This document shows, one piece after another, positions 8,940 through 17,656 of a stretch of DNA of 64,000 bases; the first letter of the stretch is position 1, and the number at the start of each line of letters is the position of its first letter. The position numbers and the translations under genes are program-made. The notes under the pieces are model-generated. The model made no database searches. It had not been told where the DNA came from and worked only from the letters and a program-made list of their open reading frames with translations. Location: positions 301,052 through 365,051 of the forward strand of contig NZ_MJAH01000006.1 of assembly GCF_001746295.1 (NCBI RefSeq), in the 5' to 3' direction. This DNA comes from Streptomyces sp. LUP47B (lineage in GTDB: Bacteria; Actinomycetota; Actinomycetes; Streptomycetales; Streptomycetaceae).

Positions 8940-9680
8940 ATGAACACCGCACGCTCCGGCCGCCCCGCTCTCACCCGCCCCGACGGCACCCCGCTGCGCG
9001 TCCTCGTCGTCGACGACGACCCGGACCTCGCCGAGGTCCTCTCCGGCGCCCTGCGCTACGAGGGCTGGCAGACCCGCACGGCCGGCGACGGCGCCTCGGC
9101 GGTGGCCGCGGCCCGGGAGCTGCTGCCCGACGCCGTCGTCCTGGACGTGATGCTCCCGGACACCGACGGCTTCGCGGTCCTGCGCGCCCTGCACACCGTG
9201 AAGGCGGACGTGTGCGTGCTCTTCCTGACCGCCCGGGACGCGGTCGAGGACCGCATCAAGGGCATCACGGCGGGCGGTGACGACTACGTCACCAAGCCCT
9301 TCAGCCTGGAGGAGGTCGTCGCCCGGCTGCGCGGACTGCTGCGCCGCGCCGGTATGGCCCGGCAGCTCGACGAGGGCCCCCGGCTGACCGTCGGCGACCT
9401 GGTCATGGACGAGGAGGCCCGCGAGGTCACGCGCGGCGGCGAGCTGATCGAACTGTCCCCGACGGAGTTCGAGCTGCTGCGCTTCCTCATGCGCAACCCG
9501 CGCCGCGTGCTCAGCAAGGCGCAGATCCTCGACCGGGTGTGGTCCTACGACTTCGGCGGCCGCGCCCATGTCGTCGAGCTGTACATCTCCTACCTGCGCA
9601 AGAAGGTGGACGCGGGCCGCGAGCCGATGATCCACACCGTGCGCGGGGCCGGGTACGTGATCAAACCGGTGACGCCATGA
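8940..9680 (+). CDS. OmpR/PhoB-family response regulator
   Basis: The 246-residue protein has a receiver domain (about 17-135) with acidic pair DDD at 24-26, phosphoacceptor D68 in VVLDVMLPDTDGF, the conserved Thr in LFLTARD and Lys in VTKPFSLEE. The winged-helix DNA-binding domain follows (about 150-243) with LTVGDLVMDEEAREV, ELSPTEFELLRFLMRNPRRVLSK and RAHVVELYISYLRKKVD, the standard PhoB-type pattern. The ATG is preceded by GGAGAGG at the right distance. It overlaps the kinase gene by four bases and is divergent from the redox operon, so it probably controls it. Confidence 0.93.
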   Translation: MNTARSGRPALTRPDGTPLRVLVVDDDPDLAEVLSGALRYEGWQTRTAGDGASAVAAARELLPDAVVLDVMLPDTDGFAVLRALHTVKADVCVLFLTARDAVEDRIKGITAGGDDYVTKPFSLEEVVARLRGLLRRAGMARQLDEGPRLTVGDLVMDEEAREVTRGGELIELSPTEFELLRFLMRNPRRVLSKAQILDRVWSYDFGGRAHVVELYISYLRKKVDAGREPMIHTVRGAGYVIKPVTP

Positions 9681-11119
9681 GAAGCCTGCGGCCCCACACG
9701 CTGCGGGCCCGGCTCACCCTCGGCCTCCTGGTGCTCCTCGCGGTGAGCTGTGCCGCCGTAGGGCTGGCCGCCGTGGTGGAGCTGAACGGCTTTCTCACCA
9801 GTCGGCTCGACGAGCAGCTGACCGAGGCCGGGAACAGGTTCGCGGTCAGCCTGGAGCACAAGCAGGAGCTGCCGAAGGACGACCACGACGGTGACGAGCG
9901 CGCCGACACCCGCCGACAGGCCACGGGCACGTTCGGCGCCCGGCTGATGGACGGCACGGTCACCAACGCCGCGGTGGTCCGTCCCAGCGGCACCCTGAAC
10001 GTCGACCTGACCGCCGCCGACCGGGAGCGGCTCGCGGCCGTCCCGGCCGACGGCCGTGGCCACAGCGTCGGCCTCTCCGCCCTGGACGACTACCGGGTGA
10101 TCGCCACCCGGGGACTGGACGGCGACGTCCTGATCACAGGGATGCCCCTGGAGCCCGTCGAGGCCGCCGTGCACCGACTGGAGCTGGTCGCCGGCATCGT
10201 CTTCGGCGCCGCCCTCACCGCCGCCGGTGTCGCGGGCGCCCTGTGGGTGCGCTGGTCCCTGCGCCCGCTCAGCCGGGTCGCCGCCACCGCCACCCGGGTC
10301 AGCGAACTCCCGCTGGCCAGCGGCGAGGTGGCCCTGCCGCCCCGCGCCCCCGAGTCCGATCCGCGCGGCGAGGTGGGCCGGGTCGCCGGCGCCTTCAACC
10401 GCATGCTCGGCCATGTCGAGGACGCCCTCACCAAACGCCACGCCAGCGAGGAACGGCTGCGCAGCTTCGCCGCCGACGCCAGCCATGAACTGCGCACCCC
10501 GGTCGCCTCGGTGCGCGGCCACGCCGAACTCGCCCTGCTGCACCCCGGCCCGCTGCCGCCGGAGATCACCCGGGCCCTGCAACGCATCGCCGCCGAGTCG
10601 ACCCGCATGGGCGCGATGGTCGACGACCTGCTCCTGCTGGCCCGCCTGGACGCGGGCCGCCCCCTGGAGACCGCCCCCGTCGACCTCACCCGCCTGGTCC
10701 TCGACGCCCTCACGGACGCGCGGGCCACGGGTTCGGGTCATCGCTGGGAACTGGACCTCCCCGAGGACCCGGTCACGGTGACGGGCGACGCACACCGCCT
10801 CCAGCAGGTCCTGGCCAACCTGCTGTCCAACGCCCGGCTGCACACCCCCGCCGGCACCAAGGTGACGGTGACCCTGGAGACCGACGGCGCCACAGCGCTG
10901 CTGAAGGTCCACGATGACGGCCCCGGCATCCCCGAGGACATCCAGCCGGGCGTCTTCGAACGCTTCACCCGCGCCGACCGCAGCACCAAGGCGGAGACCG
11001 GGGGCGCGGGCCTGGGACTGTCGATCGTGGCGGCGGTGGTGGAGGCGCACGGGGGCAGCGTGACGTTGGAGAGCGGGCCGGGATCGACCACCTTCACCGT
11101 CCGGATCGGTGCCGCGTGA
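9677..11119 (+). CDS. Sensor histidine kinase
   Basis: The 480-residue membrane kinase has a first membrane helix at about 13-37, an outside sensor region of about 130 residues, a second helix near 170-195, a HAMP linker, a dimerisation domain with phosphohistidine H270 in FAADASHELRTPVASV, and a HATPase domain with the N box (LQQVLANLLSNARLHTP) and G boxes (DDGPGIPEDI, GGAGLGLSIVAAVVEAHGG). The outside region contains a stretch rich in Asp, His and Glu (HKQELPKDDHDGDERAD), which could bind metal ions; that is inference. The start ATG overlaps the regulator's stop (ATGA). The longer upstream frame is a regulator shadow. Confidence 0.93.
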   Translation: MRSLRPHTLRARLTLGLLVLLAVSCAAVGLAAVVELNGFLTSRLDEQLTEAGNRFAVSLEHKQELPKDDHDGDERADTRRQATGTFGARLMDGTVTNAAVVRPSGTLNVDLTAADRERLAAVPADGRGHSVGLSALDDYRVIATRGLDGDVLITGMPLEPVEAAVHRLELVAGIVFGAALTAAGVAGALWVRWSLRPLSRVAATATRVSELPLASGEVALPPRAPESDPRGEVGRVAGAFNRMLGHVEDALTKRHASEERLRSFAADASHELRTPVASVRGHAELALLHPGPLPPEITRALQRIAAESTRMGAMVDDLLLLARLDAGRPLETAPVDLTRLVLDALTDARATGSGHRWELDLPEDPVTVTGDAHRLQQVLANLLSNARLHTPAGTKVTVTLETDGATALLKVHDDGPGIPEDIQPGVFERFTRADRSTKAETGGAGLGLSIVAAVVEAHGGSVTLESGPGSTTFTVRIGAA

Positions 11120-11120
11120 C

Positions 11121-11708
11121 TCAGACCGCGGACGGCGGCAACGGCAACGGCAGTCCCGGCAGGCCGTCCAGGCTCGTGGCGATGTGCTCCTTCTTGGCGA
11201 AGTACGCGCTCAGCGACTCGTCGTCCTCGCGCGCGAACCGCCTGCCGTGCAGCTCGCGGTCGCCCTCGTACGCCATGTACGGCACCGCGTAACCGCAGGA
11301 GTCGCGGACCAGTTCGGCCGTCACGACGACGATCGCCCGCAGTCCGTGCGCGGCCGGGTCGATGTCCGGAAAGTGGGAGAGCAGTTCCCTGAAGCGCGGG
11401 TCGTCCCGGAAGACCGGCTCACCGCGCCCGTGCACCCGGACGATGTTCGGCGGCCCCTGGAACGCGCACCACATGAGGGTGATCCGGCCGTTCTCCCGCA
11501 GATGCGCGACCGTCTCGGCGGTGGAACCCGCGAAGTCGAGGTACGCCACGGTGAGTTCGTCGAGGATCGCGAAGCAGCCGCGCAGTCCCTTGGGGGAGAG
11601 GTTGACCGTGCCGTCGCCGGACAGGGGCGCGGTCGCGGTGAAGAAGAGGGGCTGCGCCTCGATGAAGGAGCGGAGCCGGCCGTCTATGCGCTCATACGTC
11701 TTTCCCAT
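11121..11708 (-). CDS. Pyridoxamine 5'-phosphate oxidase-like flavin-binding protein
   Basis: The roughly 195-residue product matches the PNPOx-like split-barrel family: FFTATAPLSGDGTVNLSPKG near the N-terminus, then GRITLMWCAFQGPPNIVRVHGRGEPV. Members bind FMN, F420 or haem; the substrate cannot be read from sequence. The ATG at 11708 lacks a ribosome-binding site but follows a CATAAT hexamer (minus strand, bases 11717-11722) by eight bases, so the transcript may be leaderless. A TTG nine bases further upstream is an alternative. It converges with the sensor kinase gene with one base between the stops. Confidence 0.8.
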   Translation of the reverse strand: MGKTYERIDGRLRSFIEAQPLFFTATAPLSGDGTVNLSPKGLRGCFAILDELTVAYLDFAGSTAETVAHLRENGRITLMWCAFQGPPNIVRVHGRGEPVFRDDPRFRELLSHFPDIDPAAHGLRAIVVVTAELVRDSCGYAVPYMAYEGDRELHGRRFAREDDESLSAYFAKKEHIATSLDGLPGLPLPLPPSAV

Positions 11709-11829
11709 GTGCAGCAATTATGGGCGCAGACCTTTCGCCTGTCTAAGGAATTCGGGCGTCCCGTCGCGGGAGGACGCCCGTGGCCGCCCCGGCCGGCGCT
11801 CACACGGGGCGGCCACAGCGCCTGTCACG

Positions 11830-12729
11830 TCACTTGGTGAGCGTGCAGGCAGCCAGGGAGTCGAGGCCCTGCGGCTTCTCCGCCGTACGGCCGATGGAGA
11901 TCGCGATGCGGTCGATGGTCGACTTCCGCTTGTCGGCCAGCGGGCCGAGGATGGCGTTCTGGACGAAGTTCGCACCACCCTGGCCGACGGTGTCGACGAG
12001 CCGCTTGTTGGCCTCGTCGATCTGGGTCTGGAGCAGGGTCAGGTTGCGGTCGACCTCGGCCTGGGCGGTGGCGGGGATCGCCGGCAGCTGGGAGGCCACG
12101 TCCGGGCAGGAGATGGCGCCGGTTCCGGCTGCCTCACCCGCGTCGCCCGCGCCCTGTCCGTTCCCGGTGTCCTCGGCGCCGCCCGCCGCCTCCGAGGCCG
12201 CCTCGCTCGGCGTGGCCCCCGCCTCCGCGCCGGCCCCGGCCTCCGCGCCCGCGCCCGCCTCCTCACCCGTGCCGGCGGCACCGCCGGCGTTGAGGGTGCA
12301 GGGAGCCAGGGCGTCGAGGCCCTGCGGCTTGTCGGCCGTACGGCCGATGGCGGTGGCGATGCGGTTGACCGTGGCGATCCGCTTGTCCTCCAGCGGGCCG
12401 AGGATGGCGTTCTGGACGAAGTTCGCACCACCCTGGCCGACAGTGTCGACGAGCCGCTTGTTGGCCTCGTCGATCTGGGTCTGGAGCAGGGTCAGGTTGC
12501 GGTCGACCTCGGCCTGGGCGGTGGCGGGGATCGCCGGCAGCTGCGAGGCCACGTCCGGGCACGTGATGCTGCCGACGTCGGCCAGCGTCCGGGCGGTGGC
12601 GGTGCTGCTCTTGGAGGTCTCCCCGGCGAGGGCGGTACCGGCGACGATCGCCCCGGTCAGTGCCACGGCGGCGGCGCCGCCGATGATCGCCACGCGGCGC
12701 TTGTTGTACTTAGGAAGAGCCCTGGACAT
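11830..12729 (-). CDS. Secreted protein with two near-identical domains, function unknown
   Basis: The 299-residue protein has a Sec-type signal (KRRVAIIGG then a hydrophobic stretch ending ALA near residue 35). The mature protein is two copies of an 85-90 residue domain, each starting ITCPDVASQLPAIPATAQAE and ending DKPQGLDALAPCTLN or EKPQGLDSLAACTL. The copies are separated by an Ala/Gly/Glu-rich linker of about 45 residues with EAGAGAEAG repeats. Each domain has two cysteines that could form a disulphide bond. The repeat offset is 453 bases, with about 165 bases almost identical at the DNA level, which indicates recent duplication or gene conversion. The domain resembles short secreted actinomycete proteins I cannot assign to a function. 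Confidence 0.8.
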   Translation of the reverse strand: MSRALPKYNKRRVAIIGGAAAVALTGAIVAGTALAGETSKSSTATARTLADVGSITCPDVASQLPAIPATAQAEVDRNLTLLQTQIDEANKRLVDTVGQGGANFVQNAILGPLEDKRIATVNRIATAIGRTADKPQGLDALAPCTLNAGGAAGTGEEAGAGAEAGAGAEAGATPSEAASEAAGGAEDTGNGQGAGDAGEAAGTGAISCPDVASQLPAIPATAQAEVDRNLTLLQTQIDEANKRLVDTVGQGGANFVQNAILGPLADKRKSTIDRIAISIGRTAEKPQGLDSLAACTLTK

Positions 12730-12865
12730 GCGGATGCCTCACTCGGGGTCGGGGGTGGTCTTCTTGACAAACGCGGCGCCTGCGTTCGGCGGGAAGTACG
12801 GGCAAGCGGTTTCTCGTGTTCAAAGGGAGCGCAAATTCCTTGCCGCCCCGACCTCGGATTGACGA

Positions 12866-12899
12866 ATCATGCAGGACTCTGCATAATCATGCATAACGT
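12866..12899 (+). promoter_or_regulatory. Probable ARG box (ArgR operator) before argH
   Basis: Three TGCA-containing half sites are crowded here: CATGCAGG, CTGCATAATC and CATGCATAACG. TGCATA and TATGCA type half sites match known Streptomyces ArgR boxes, and the AT-rich block is striking in this GC-rich DNA. It ends about 28 bases before the argH GTG, where ArgR could block transcription. Confidence 0.65.
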
Positions 12900-12926
12900 T
12901 GAGTGCAGCCGTGAGGAGCAACGCAA

Positions 12927-14351
12927 GTGAGCAGCAACAGCGGTGACGTCCGGCTCTGGGGCGGCCGTTTCGCCGACGGTCCCGCCGAGGCCCTGGCCAG
13001 GCTGTCCGCGTCCGTCCACTTCGACTGGCGGCTCGCGCCGTACGACATCGCCGGTTCGCGTGCCCACGCGCGCGTGCTCCACAAGGCGGGACTGCTGAGC
13101 GAGGACGAGCTCCAGCGCATGCACGCGGGGCTCGACCAGCTCGAAGCCGACGTGGCCGACGGCTCCTTCGTCGGCACGATCGCCGACGAGGACTGCCACA
13201 CGGCCCTGGAGCGGGGCCTGCTGGAGCGTGTCGGTCCCGATCTCGGCGGCAAGCTGCGCGCGGGCCGCTCGCGCAACGACCAGATCGCGACCCTCTTCCG
13301 CATGTACCTGCGGGACCACGCCCGCATCATCGGCGGCCTGATCGCCGAACTCCAGGACGCGCTGGTCGGCCTGGCGGAGGCTCACCCGGACGTGGCGATG
13401 CCCGGCCGCACCCACCTCCAGCACGCCCAGCCGGTGCTGTTCGCCCACCACGTCCTGGCCCACGTCCAGTCCCTGTCCCGGGACGCGGAGCGGCTGCGCC
13501 AGTGGGACGAGCGCACGGCCGTCTCGCCGTACGGCTCGGGCGCCCTGGCCGGCTCCTCCCTGGGCCTGGACCCGGAGGCGGTGGCGAAGGACCTCGGCTT
13601 CGAGCACGGCAGCGTCGGCAACTCCATCGACGGCACGGCCTCCCGTGACTTCGTCGCGGAGTTCGCCTTCATCACCGCGATGATCGGCGTCAACCTCTCC
13701 CGGATCGCCGAGGAGGTCATCATCTGGAACACGAAGGAGTTCTCCTTCGTGACCCTGCACGACGCGTTCTCCACCGGTTCGTCGATCATGCCGCAGAAGA
13801 AGAACCCGGACATCGCGGAGCTGGCACGCGGCAAGTCCGGCCGCCTGATCGGCAACCTGACGGGTCTGATGGCCACGCTCAAGGCCCTGCCCCTCGCCTA
13901 CAACCGCGACCTCCAGGAGGACAAGGAGCCGGTCTTCGACTCCTGCGACCAACTGGAGGTACTGCTCCCCGCCTTCACCGGCATGATGGCGACCCTCACG
14001 GTCAACCGTGAGCGCATGGAGGAACTGGCCCCGGCCGGCTTCTCGCTCGCCACCGACATCGCCGAGTGGCTGGTCAGGCAGGGCGTCCCCTTCCGTGTGG
14101 CCCACGAGGTGGCCGGCGAGTGCGTCAAGGCGGCGGAGGCCGAGGGCAAGGAACTGAGCGACCTGACGGACGACCAGTTCGCCAAGATCTCCGCCCACCT
14201 GACCCCGGAGGTCCGCACGGTCCTCAACGTCCCGGGCGCACTCGCCTCCCGCAACGCCAGGGGCGGCACGGCCCCGAGCGCGGTGGCGGTCCAACTGGCG
14301 GAAGTGAAGGCGGACCTGGCCGCTCAGCACCGGTGGGCAGAACGCAGTTGA
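12927..14351 (+). CDS. argH: Argininosuccinate lyase
   Basis: The 474-residue enzyme splits argininosuccinate to arginine and fumarate, the last arginine step. It begins with the typical LWGGRFADGPAE, contains RSRNDQIAT, the TAVSPYGSGALAGSS catalytic His/Thr/Ser region, and the superfamily signature GSSIMPQKKNPD near residue 290. Length equals the family norm. The GTG at 12927 has GAGGAG upstream. A strong candidate ARG box ends 28 bases earlier. Gene order differs from the adjacent arg operon in that nine unrelated genes separate argR and argH. Confidence 0.97.
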   Translation: MSSNSGDVRLWGGRFADGPAEALARLSASVHFDWRLAPYDIAGSRAHARVLHKAGLLSEDELQRMHAGLDQLEADVADGSFVGTIADEDCHTALERGLLERVGPDLGGKLRAGRSRNDQIATLFRMYLRDHARIIGGLIAELQDALVGLAEAHPDVAMPGRTHLQHAQPVLFAHHVLAHVQSLSRDAERLRQWDERTAVSPYGSGALAGSSLGLDPEAVAKDLGFEHGSVGNSIDGTASRDFVAEFAFITAMIGVNLSRIAEEVIIWNTKEFSFVTLHDAFSTGSSIMPQKKNPDIAELARGKSGRLIGNLTGLMATLKALPLAYNRDLQEDKEPVFDSCDQLEVLLPAFTGMMATLTVNRERMEELAPAGFSLATDIAEWLVRQGVPFRVAHEVAGECVKAAEAEGKELSDLTDDQFAKISAHLTPEVRTVLNVPGALASRNARGGTAPSAVAVQLAEVKADLAAQHRWAERS

Positions 14352-14405
14352 GGGGCGCGGGGCTGTATTGATCTGCGGCTCCGCCGCGGGGCGCGACAAG
14401 CCACG
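14351..14405 (+). repeat. Dispersed 3'-end repeat, long variant
   Basis: It begins AGGGGCGCGGGGCTGTAT right at the argH stop codon and includes GCGGCTCCGCCGCGG, a short hairpin, then a GCGACAAGCCAC tail. It is nearly the same as 17656-17710. Its position suggests a terminator role. Confidence 0.7.
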
Positions 14406-14516
14406 GCGAACCCGCACCCGCCACGCAGCTGTCAGGCGCGCGGTTCCCTCACCGAAGGTCGTCGCGGGATACGTTGGTCGGACAGCCGTACCGGACCCGA
14501 CCGAACGGAGCCCGCG

Positions 14517-15488
14517 ATGCCCTTCGCCCGACTGGCCGCAGCGACAACCCCCACCTGCCACCTCGGACTCGGCCTCGCCGCCGTCGGACGCCCCGGCTAC
14601 ATCAACCTCGGCCGAGACGAGGACCTCGGAGCCGACCGCAGCGTAGAGAGCCTCCGCACCCGCACCCACGATCTCCTCGACGCGGCCTACTTCCAGGGCG
14701 TCCGCTACTTCGACGCGGCCCGCTCCTACGGCCGCTCCGAGGAGTTCCTCGCGGACTGGCTCGCCAAGAACCCCGGTATCGACGACGTGGTCGTCGGCAG
14801 CAAATGGGGCTACACCTACACCGCCGACTGGACCACCGACGCCGAGAAGCACGAGGTCAAGGACCACAGCGTCCAGGCCTACGAGCGCCAGCGCAGCGAA
14901 TCCGCCGAAGTGCTCGGCGACCGTCTCGACCTCTACCAGATCCACTCGGTGACCCCGGACAGCCCGGCCCTCACCGACAAGGAACTCCACGCGAGGCTCG
15001 CCGAGACGGCCGCCCAGGGCACCTCGATCGGCTTCTCCACCAGCGGTCCCGCCCAGGCGGACGCCATCCGCGCCGCCCTCGCCGTGACGGTCGACGGCGA
15101 GCCGCTCTTCCGTACCGTCCAGTCCACGTACAACGCCCTGGAGACCTCGGCCGCCCCCGCCCTCGCCGAGGCGCACGACGCGGGCCTCACGGTGATCGTC
15201 AAGGAGGGCATGGCCAACGGCAGGCTCGCCGAGCCGCACGCCCCGGACGCCCTGAAGGCCGTAGCGGCGGAAACCTCCCTGGGCTGTGACGCCGTGGCCC
15301 TCGCGCTCGTCCTGCGTCAGCCCTGGGCCGGGGTCGTCCTCTCGGGGGCCGCCACCACCGTCCAGCTCGCGTCCAACCTGCACGCGGCCGTCGTCGACCT
15401 CGACGACGAGCAGCTGGCCCGGCTGGCAGGGCTGGCGGAGGAGCCGGACGCGTACTGGGAACGCCGCCGCCGGCTGCCCTGGCACTGA
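14517..15488 (+). CDS. Aldo/keto reductase family oxidoreductase
   Basis: The 323-residue protein has the aldo/keto reductase barrel layout with the catalytic set D66, Y71 (FDAARSYGRSE), K96 (VVGSKWGY) and H143 (YQIHSVTPDS), all at expected spacing. It probably reduces an aldehyde or ketone with NADPH; the substrate is unknown. ACGGAG lies eight bases before the ATG. It is a single gene between argH and the TetR regulator, with no obvious pathway partner. Confidence 0.87.
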   Translation: MPFARLAAATTPTCHLGLGLAAVGRPGYINLGRDEDLGADRSVESLRTRTHDLLDAAYFQGVRYFDAARSYGRSEEFLADWLAKNPGIDDVVVGSKWGYTYTADWTTDAEKHEVKDHSVQAYERQRSESAEVLGDRLDLYQIHSVTPDSPALTDKELHARLAETAAQGTSIGFSTSGPAQADAIRAALAVTVDGEPLFRTVQSTYNALETSAAPALAEAHDAGLTVIVKEGMANGRLAEPHAPDALKAVAAETSLGCDAVALALVLRQPWAGVVLSGAATTVQLASNLHAAVVDLDDEQLARLAGLAEEPDAYWERRRRLPWH

Positions 15489-15511
15489 CGAGACCCTGAT
15501 CAGGCGTCGGG

Positions 15512-15571
15512 ATGAGACAGCTGTGCCCGTCATGAGACATCAATGTCTCATATGGTTTATGGTTGTCTCAT
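15512..15571. promoter_or_regulatory. TetR-type operator region
   Basis: A perfect 20-base palindrome lies at 15532-15551, with arms ATGAGACAT and ATGTCTCAT around a CA centre. Two further half sites, ATGAGACAG at 15512-15520 and TTGTCTCAT at 15563-15571, form a wider inverted pair about the same centre. The last half site runs into the start codon of the TetR gene at 15570, so the repressor probably shuts off its own transcript at its very start. Confidence 0.75.
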
Positions 15572-16136
15572 GGCTGTCGACCGTGACCATGTGCTGCGCA
15601 GTGCCGCGGCCCTGCTGACCCGCCGATCCACCGCGACCATGGACGAGGTCGCCAAGTCCGCGGGGATCAGCCGGGCCACGCTGCACCGCCACTTCGCCGG
15701 ACGCGACGCGCTCGTGCGGGCACTGGAGTCGCTGGGCATCGAGGAGTGCGAAAAGGCGCTCGACGCCGCCCGCCTGGACGAGGGGCCGGCGAGTGATGCC
15801 GTGCGGCGCCTGGTCCGCGAGGCCGAACCCGCTGCCGGACTGCTCGCCTTCCTCTACACGGAGAACCAGCTGTTCGAGGGCGAGGAGCAGAACGACGGCT
15901 GGGCCCGGATCGACGCCCGCATCTCCGCACTGTTCCGGCGCGGCCAGCAGAGCGGCGAGTTCCGCATCGACCTCACCCCCGTCTGGCTCACCGAGGCCCT
16001 GTTCGGCCTGCTCGCCTCCGCCGTCTGGCTGCTCCAGAGCGGCAAGGGCGCCCCCAAGGACTTCCACCACATGACCGTCGAGCTGCTGCTCGGCGGCGCA
16101 CTGCGTCATTCCGTACGACCGATAGAGGAATCATGA
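15570..16136 (+). CDS. TetR-family transcriptional regulator
   Basis: The 188-residue regulator has an N-terminal TetR helix-turn-helix (TMDEVAKSAGISRATLHRHF, residues about 25-45) and an all-helical ligand domain. The ATG at 15570 (MAVDRDHVLRSAAAL) fits the family; ATGs at 15543 and 15552 upstream fall inside the operator palindrome. There is no ribosome-binding sequence before 15570, so translation may be leaderless. It overlaps the drug exporter gene by four bases, a repressor-exporter operon induced by an exporter substrate. Confidence 0.88.
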   Translation: MAVDRDHVLRSAAALLTRRSTATMDEVAKSAGISRATLHRHFAGRDALVRALESLGIEECEKALDAARLDEGPASDAVRRLVREAEPAAGLLAFLYTENQLFEGEEQNDGWARIDARISALFRRGQQSGEFRIDLTPVWLTEALFGLLASAVWLLQSGKGAPKDFHHMTVELLLGGALRHSVRPIEES

Positions 16137-17656
16137 CCAGCACCCTGCAGCCGGCGACAGCGACCGAGGCGGTGAAGCGTCCCGGCCGTTGGCTCGCGCT
16201 GTCCGTCCTGGTGCTCGCCGTGCTGCTGGTGGCCGTCGACGCGACCGTCCTCGGCCTCGCGACCCCGTACATCAGCGAGGACCTCGAGCCGACCGGCACC
16301 CAGCTCCTGTGGATCGGTGACGTCTACTCGTTCGTCATCGCGGGCCTGCTGGTGTCGATGGGCAGCCTCGGCGACCGCATCGGCCGCAAGCGGATCCTGC
16401 TGCTGGGCGCGACGGCGTTCGGCGCGATATCGATCCTCAACGCCTACGCGACGACACCGGAGTTGTTGATCCTGGCGCGGGCGCTGCTCGGCGTCGCCGG
16501 CGCGACCCTGATGCCCGCCACCCTGGCCCTGATCCGCAACATCTTCCACGACCCTCGCGAACGCAGCCTCGCCGTCGGCATCTGGGGCGCGACCGCCTCC
16601 GCCGGTACGGCGATCGGCCCCATCGTCGGCGGCTTCCTGCTCGAACACTTCTGGTGGGGCTCGGTCTTCCTGATCAACCTGCCCGTGATGGCGGTCCTGG
16701 TCGTCGTCGGCATCAGGTACCTGCCCGAGTCCCGCAACCCGAACCCGGGACCCTGGGACACGACCAGCGTCGTGCTGTCCCTGGTCGGCGTGATCGGAGT
16801 GGTCTACGGCGTCAAGGAGACCGCCGCGCACGGCATCACATGGGAGCCGGCCGCCGCGGGAGTTCTCGGAGCGGCGGCCCTGTACGCCTTCGTCCGCCGC
16901 CAGCTCACCCTCCCCGCGCCCCTGCTGGACATGCGGCTCTTCCGCAACCGCGGCTTCAGCGGCGCCGTCCTGGCCGACCTCCTGACCATCCTCGGCCTCT
17001 CCGGGCTGGTCTTCTTCCTCTCCCAGTACCTGCAACTCGTCCAGGGCAGAGGCCCGTTGGAGGCGGGCCTGGCCGAACTCCCGGCGGCGGTGGGCGCGGT
17101 GGCGGCGGGCCTGGTGGCAGGTCGCGCGGCTCGACGCTTCTCGGTGCGAGCGGTGGTGGCGGGCGGCCTGGCCGCGGTGGGCCTCGCTCTGGCCGCCCTG
17201 ACCGTGATCGACCAGTCGACGGGCTATCCGCTTCTCGGCGCCGCGCTGCTGGTCGTCGGAGTGGGCGCCGGCTTCTCGTTCACGGTGACGGCCGACGTGA
17301 TCCTTTCCTCCGTACCGAAGGAGCAGGCGGGCGCGGCGTCGGCGGTCTCGGAGACGGCGTACGAACTGGGCGCGGCGCTGGGCATCGCGATCCTGGGCTC
17401 GATCGTGACAGGGATCTACCGCGGCTTTGCTGCTCCGGCGGGGACGCCGGAAGGGGCGCACGAGTCACTGGGCGGCGCGGTGGAAGCGGCGGCGGGCATG
17501 TCGCCGGACAAGGCACAGACAATGCTGTCGACGGCCCGAGAGGCATTCGTCGACGGCCTCGCAATCTCGGCGGGAGCAGGCGCAGCAGTACTTCTGGCAA
17601 CGGCGATTGCGGCATGGTTCATGCTGCGAGCGCAACGGTTGGACAACGCCGCTTAA
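16133..17656 (+). CDS. MFS multidrug exporter, DHA2 (14-helix) type
   Basis: The 507-residue membrane protein belongs to the EmrB/QacA group: LAVLLVAVDATVLGLATPYI for helix 1, then WIGDVYSFVIAGLLVSMGSLGDRIGRKRILLLG (motif A) and later RALLGVAGATLMPATLALI (motif C region). The number of hydrophobic stretches agrees with 14 helices. It should export drugs or lipophilic cations using the proton gradient. It is translationally coupled to the TetR gene upstream, whose operator would control both. The substrate is unknown. Confidence 0.9.
   Translation: MTSTLQPATATEAVKRPGRWLALSVLVLAVLLVAVDATVLGLATPYISEDLEPTGTQLLWIGDVYSFVIAGLLVSMGSLGDRIGRKRILLLGATAFGAISILNAYATTPELLILARALLGVAGATLMPATLALIRNIFHDPRERSLAVGIWGATASAGTAIGPIVGGFLLEHFWWGSVFLINLPVMAVLVVVGIRYLPESRNPNPGPWDTTSVVLSLVGVIGVVYGVKETAAHGITWEPAAAGVLGAAALYAFVRRQLTLPAPLLDMRLFRNRGFSGAVLADLLTILGLSGLVFFLSQYLQLVQGRGPLEAGLAELPAAVGAVAAGLVAGRAARRFSVRAVVAGGLAAVGLALAALTVIDQSTGYPLLGAALLVVGVGAGFSFTVTADVILSSVPKEQAGAASAVSETAYELGAALGIAILGSIVTGIYRGFAAPAGTPEGAHESLGGAVEAAAGMSPDKAQTMLSTAREAFVDGLAISAGAGAAVLLATAIAAWFMLRAQRLDNAA

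Noticed and set aside
12867..15533. An 888-codon minus-strand frame across argH and the aldo/keto reductase
   Set aside because: Both plus-strand genes are certain; the antisense product is low-complexity.
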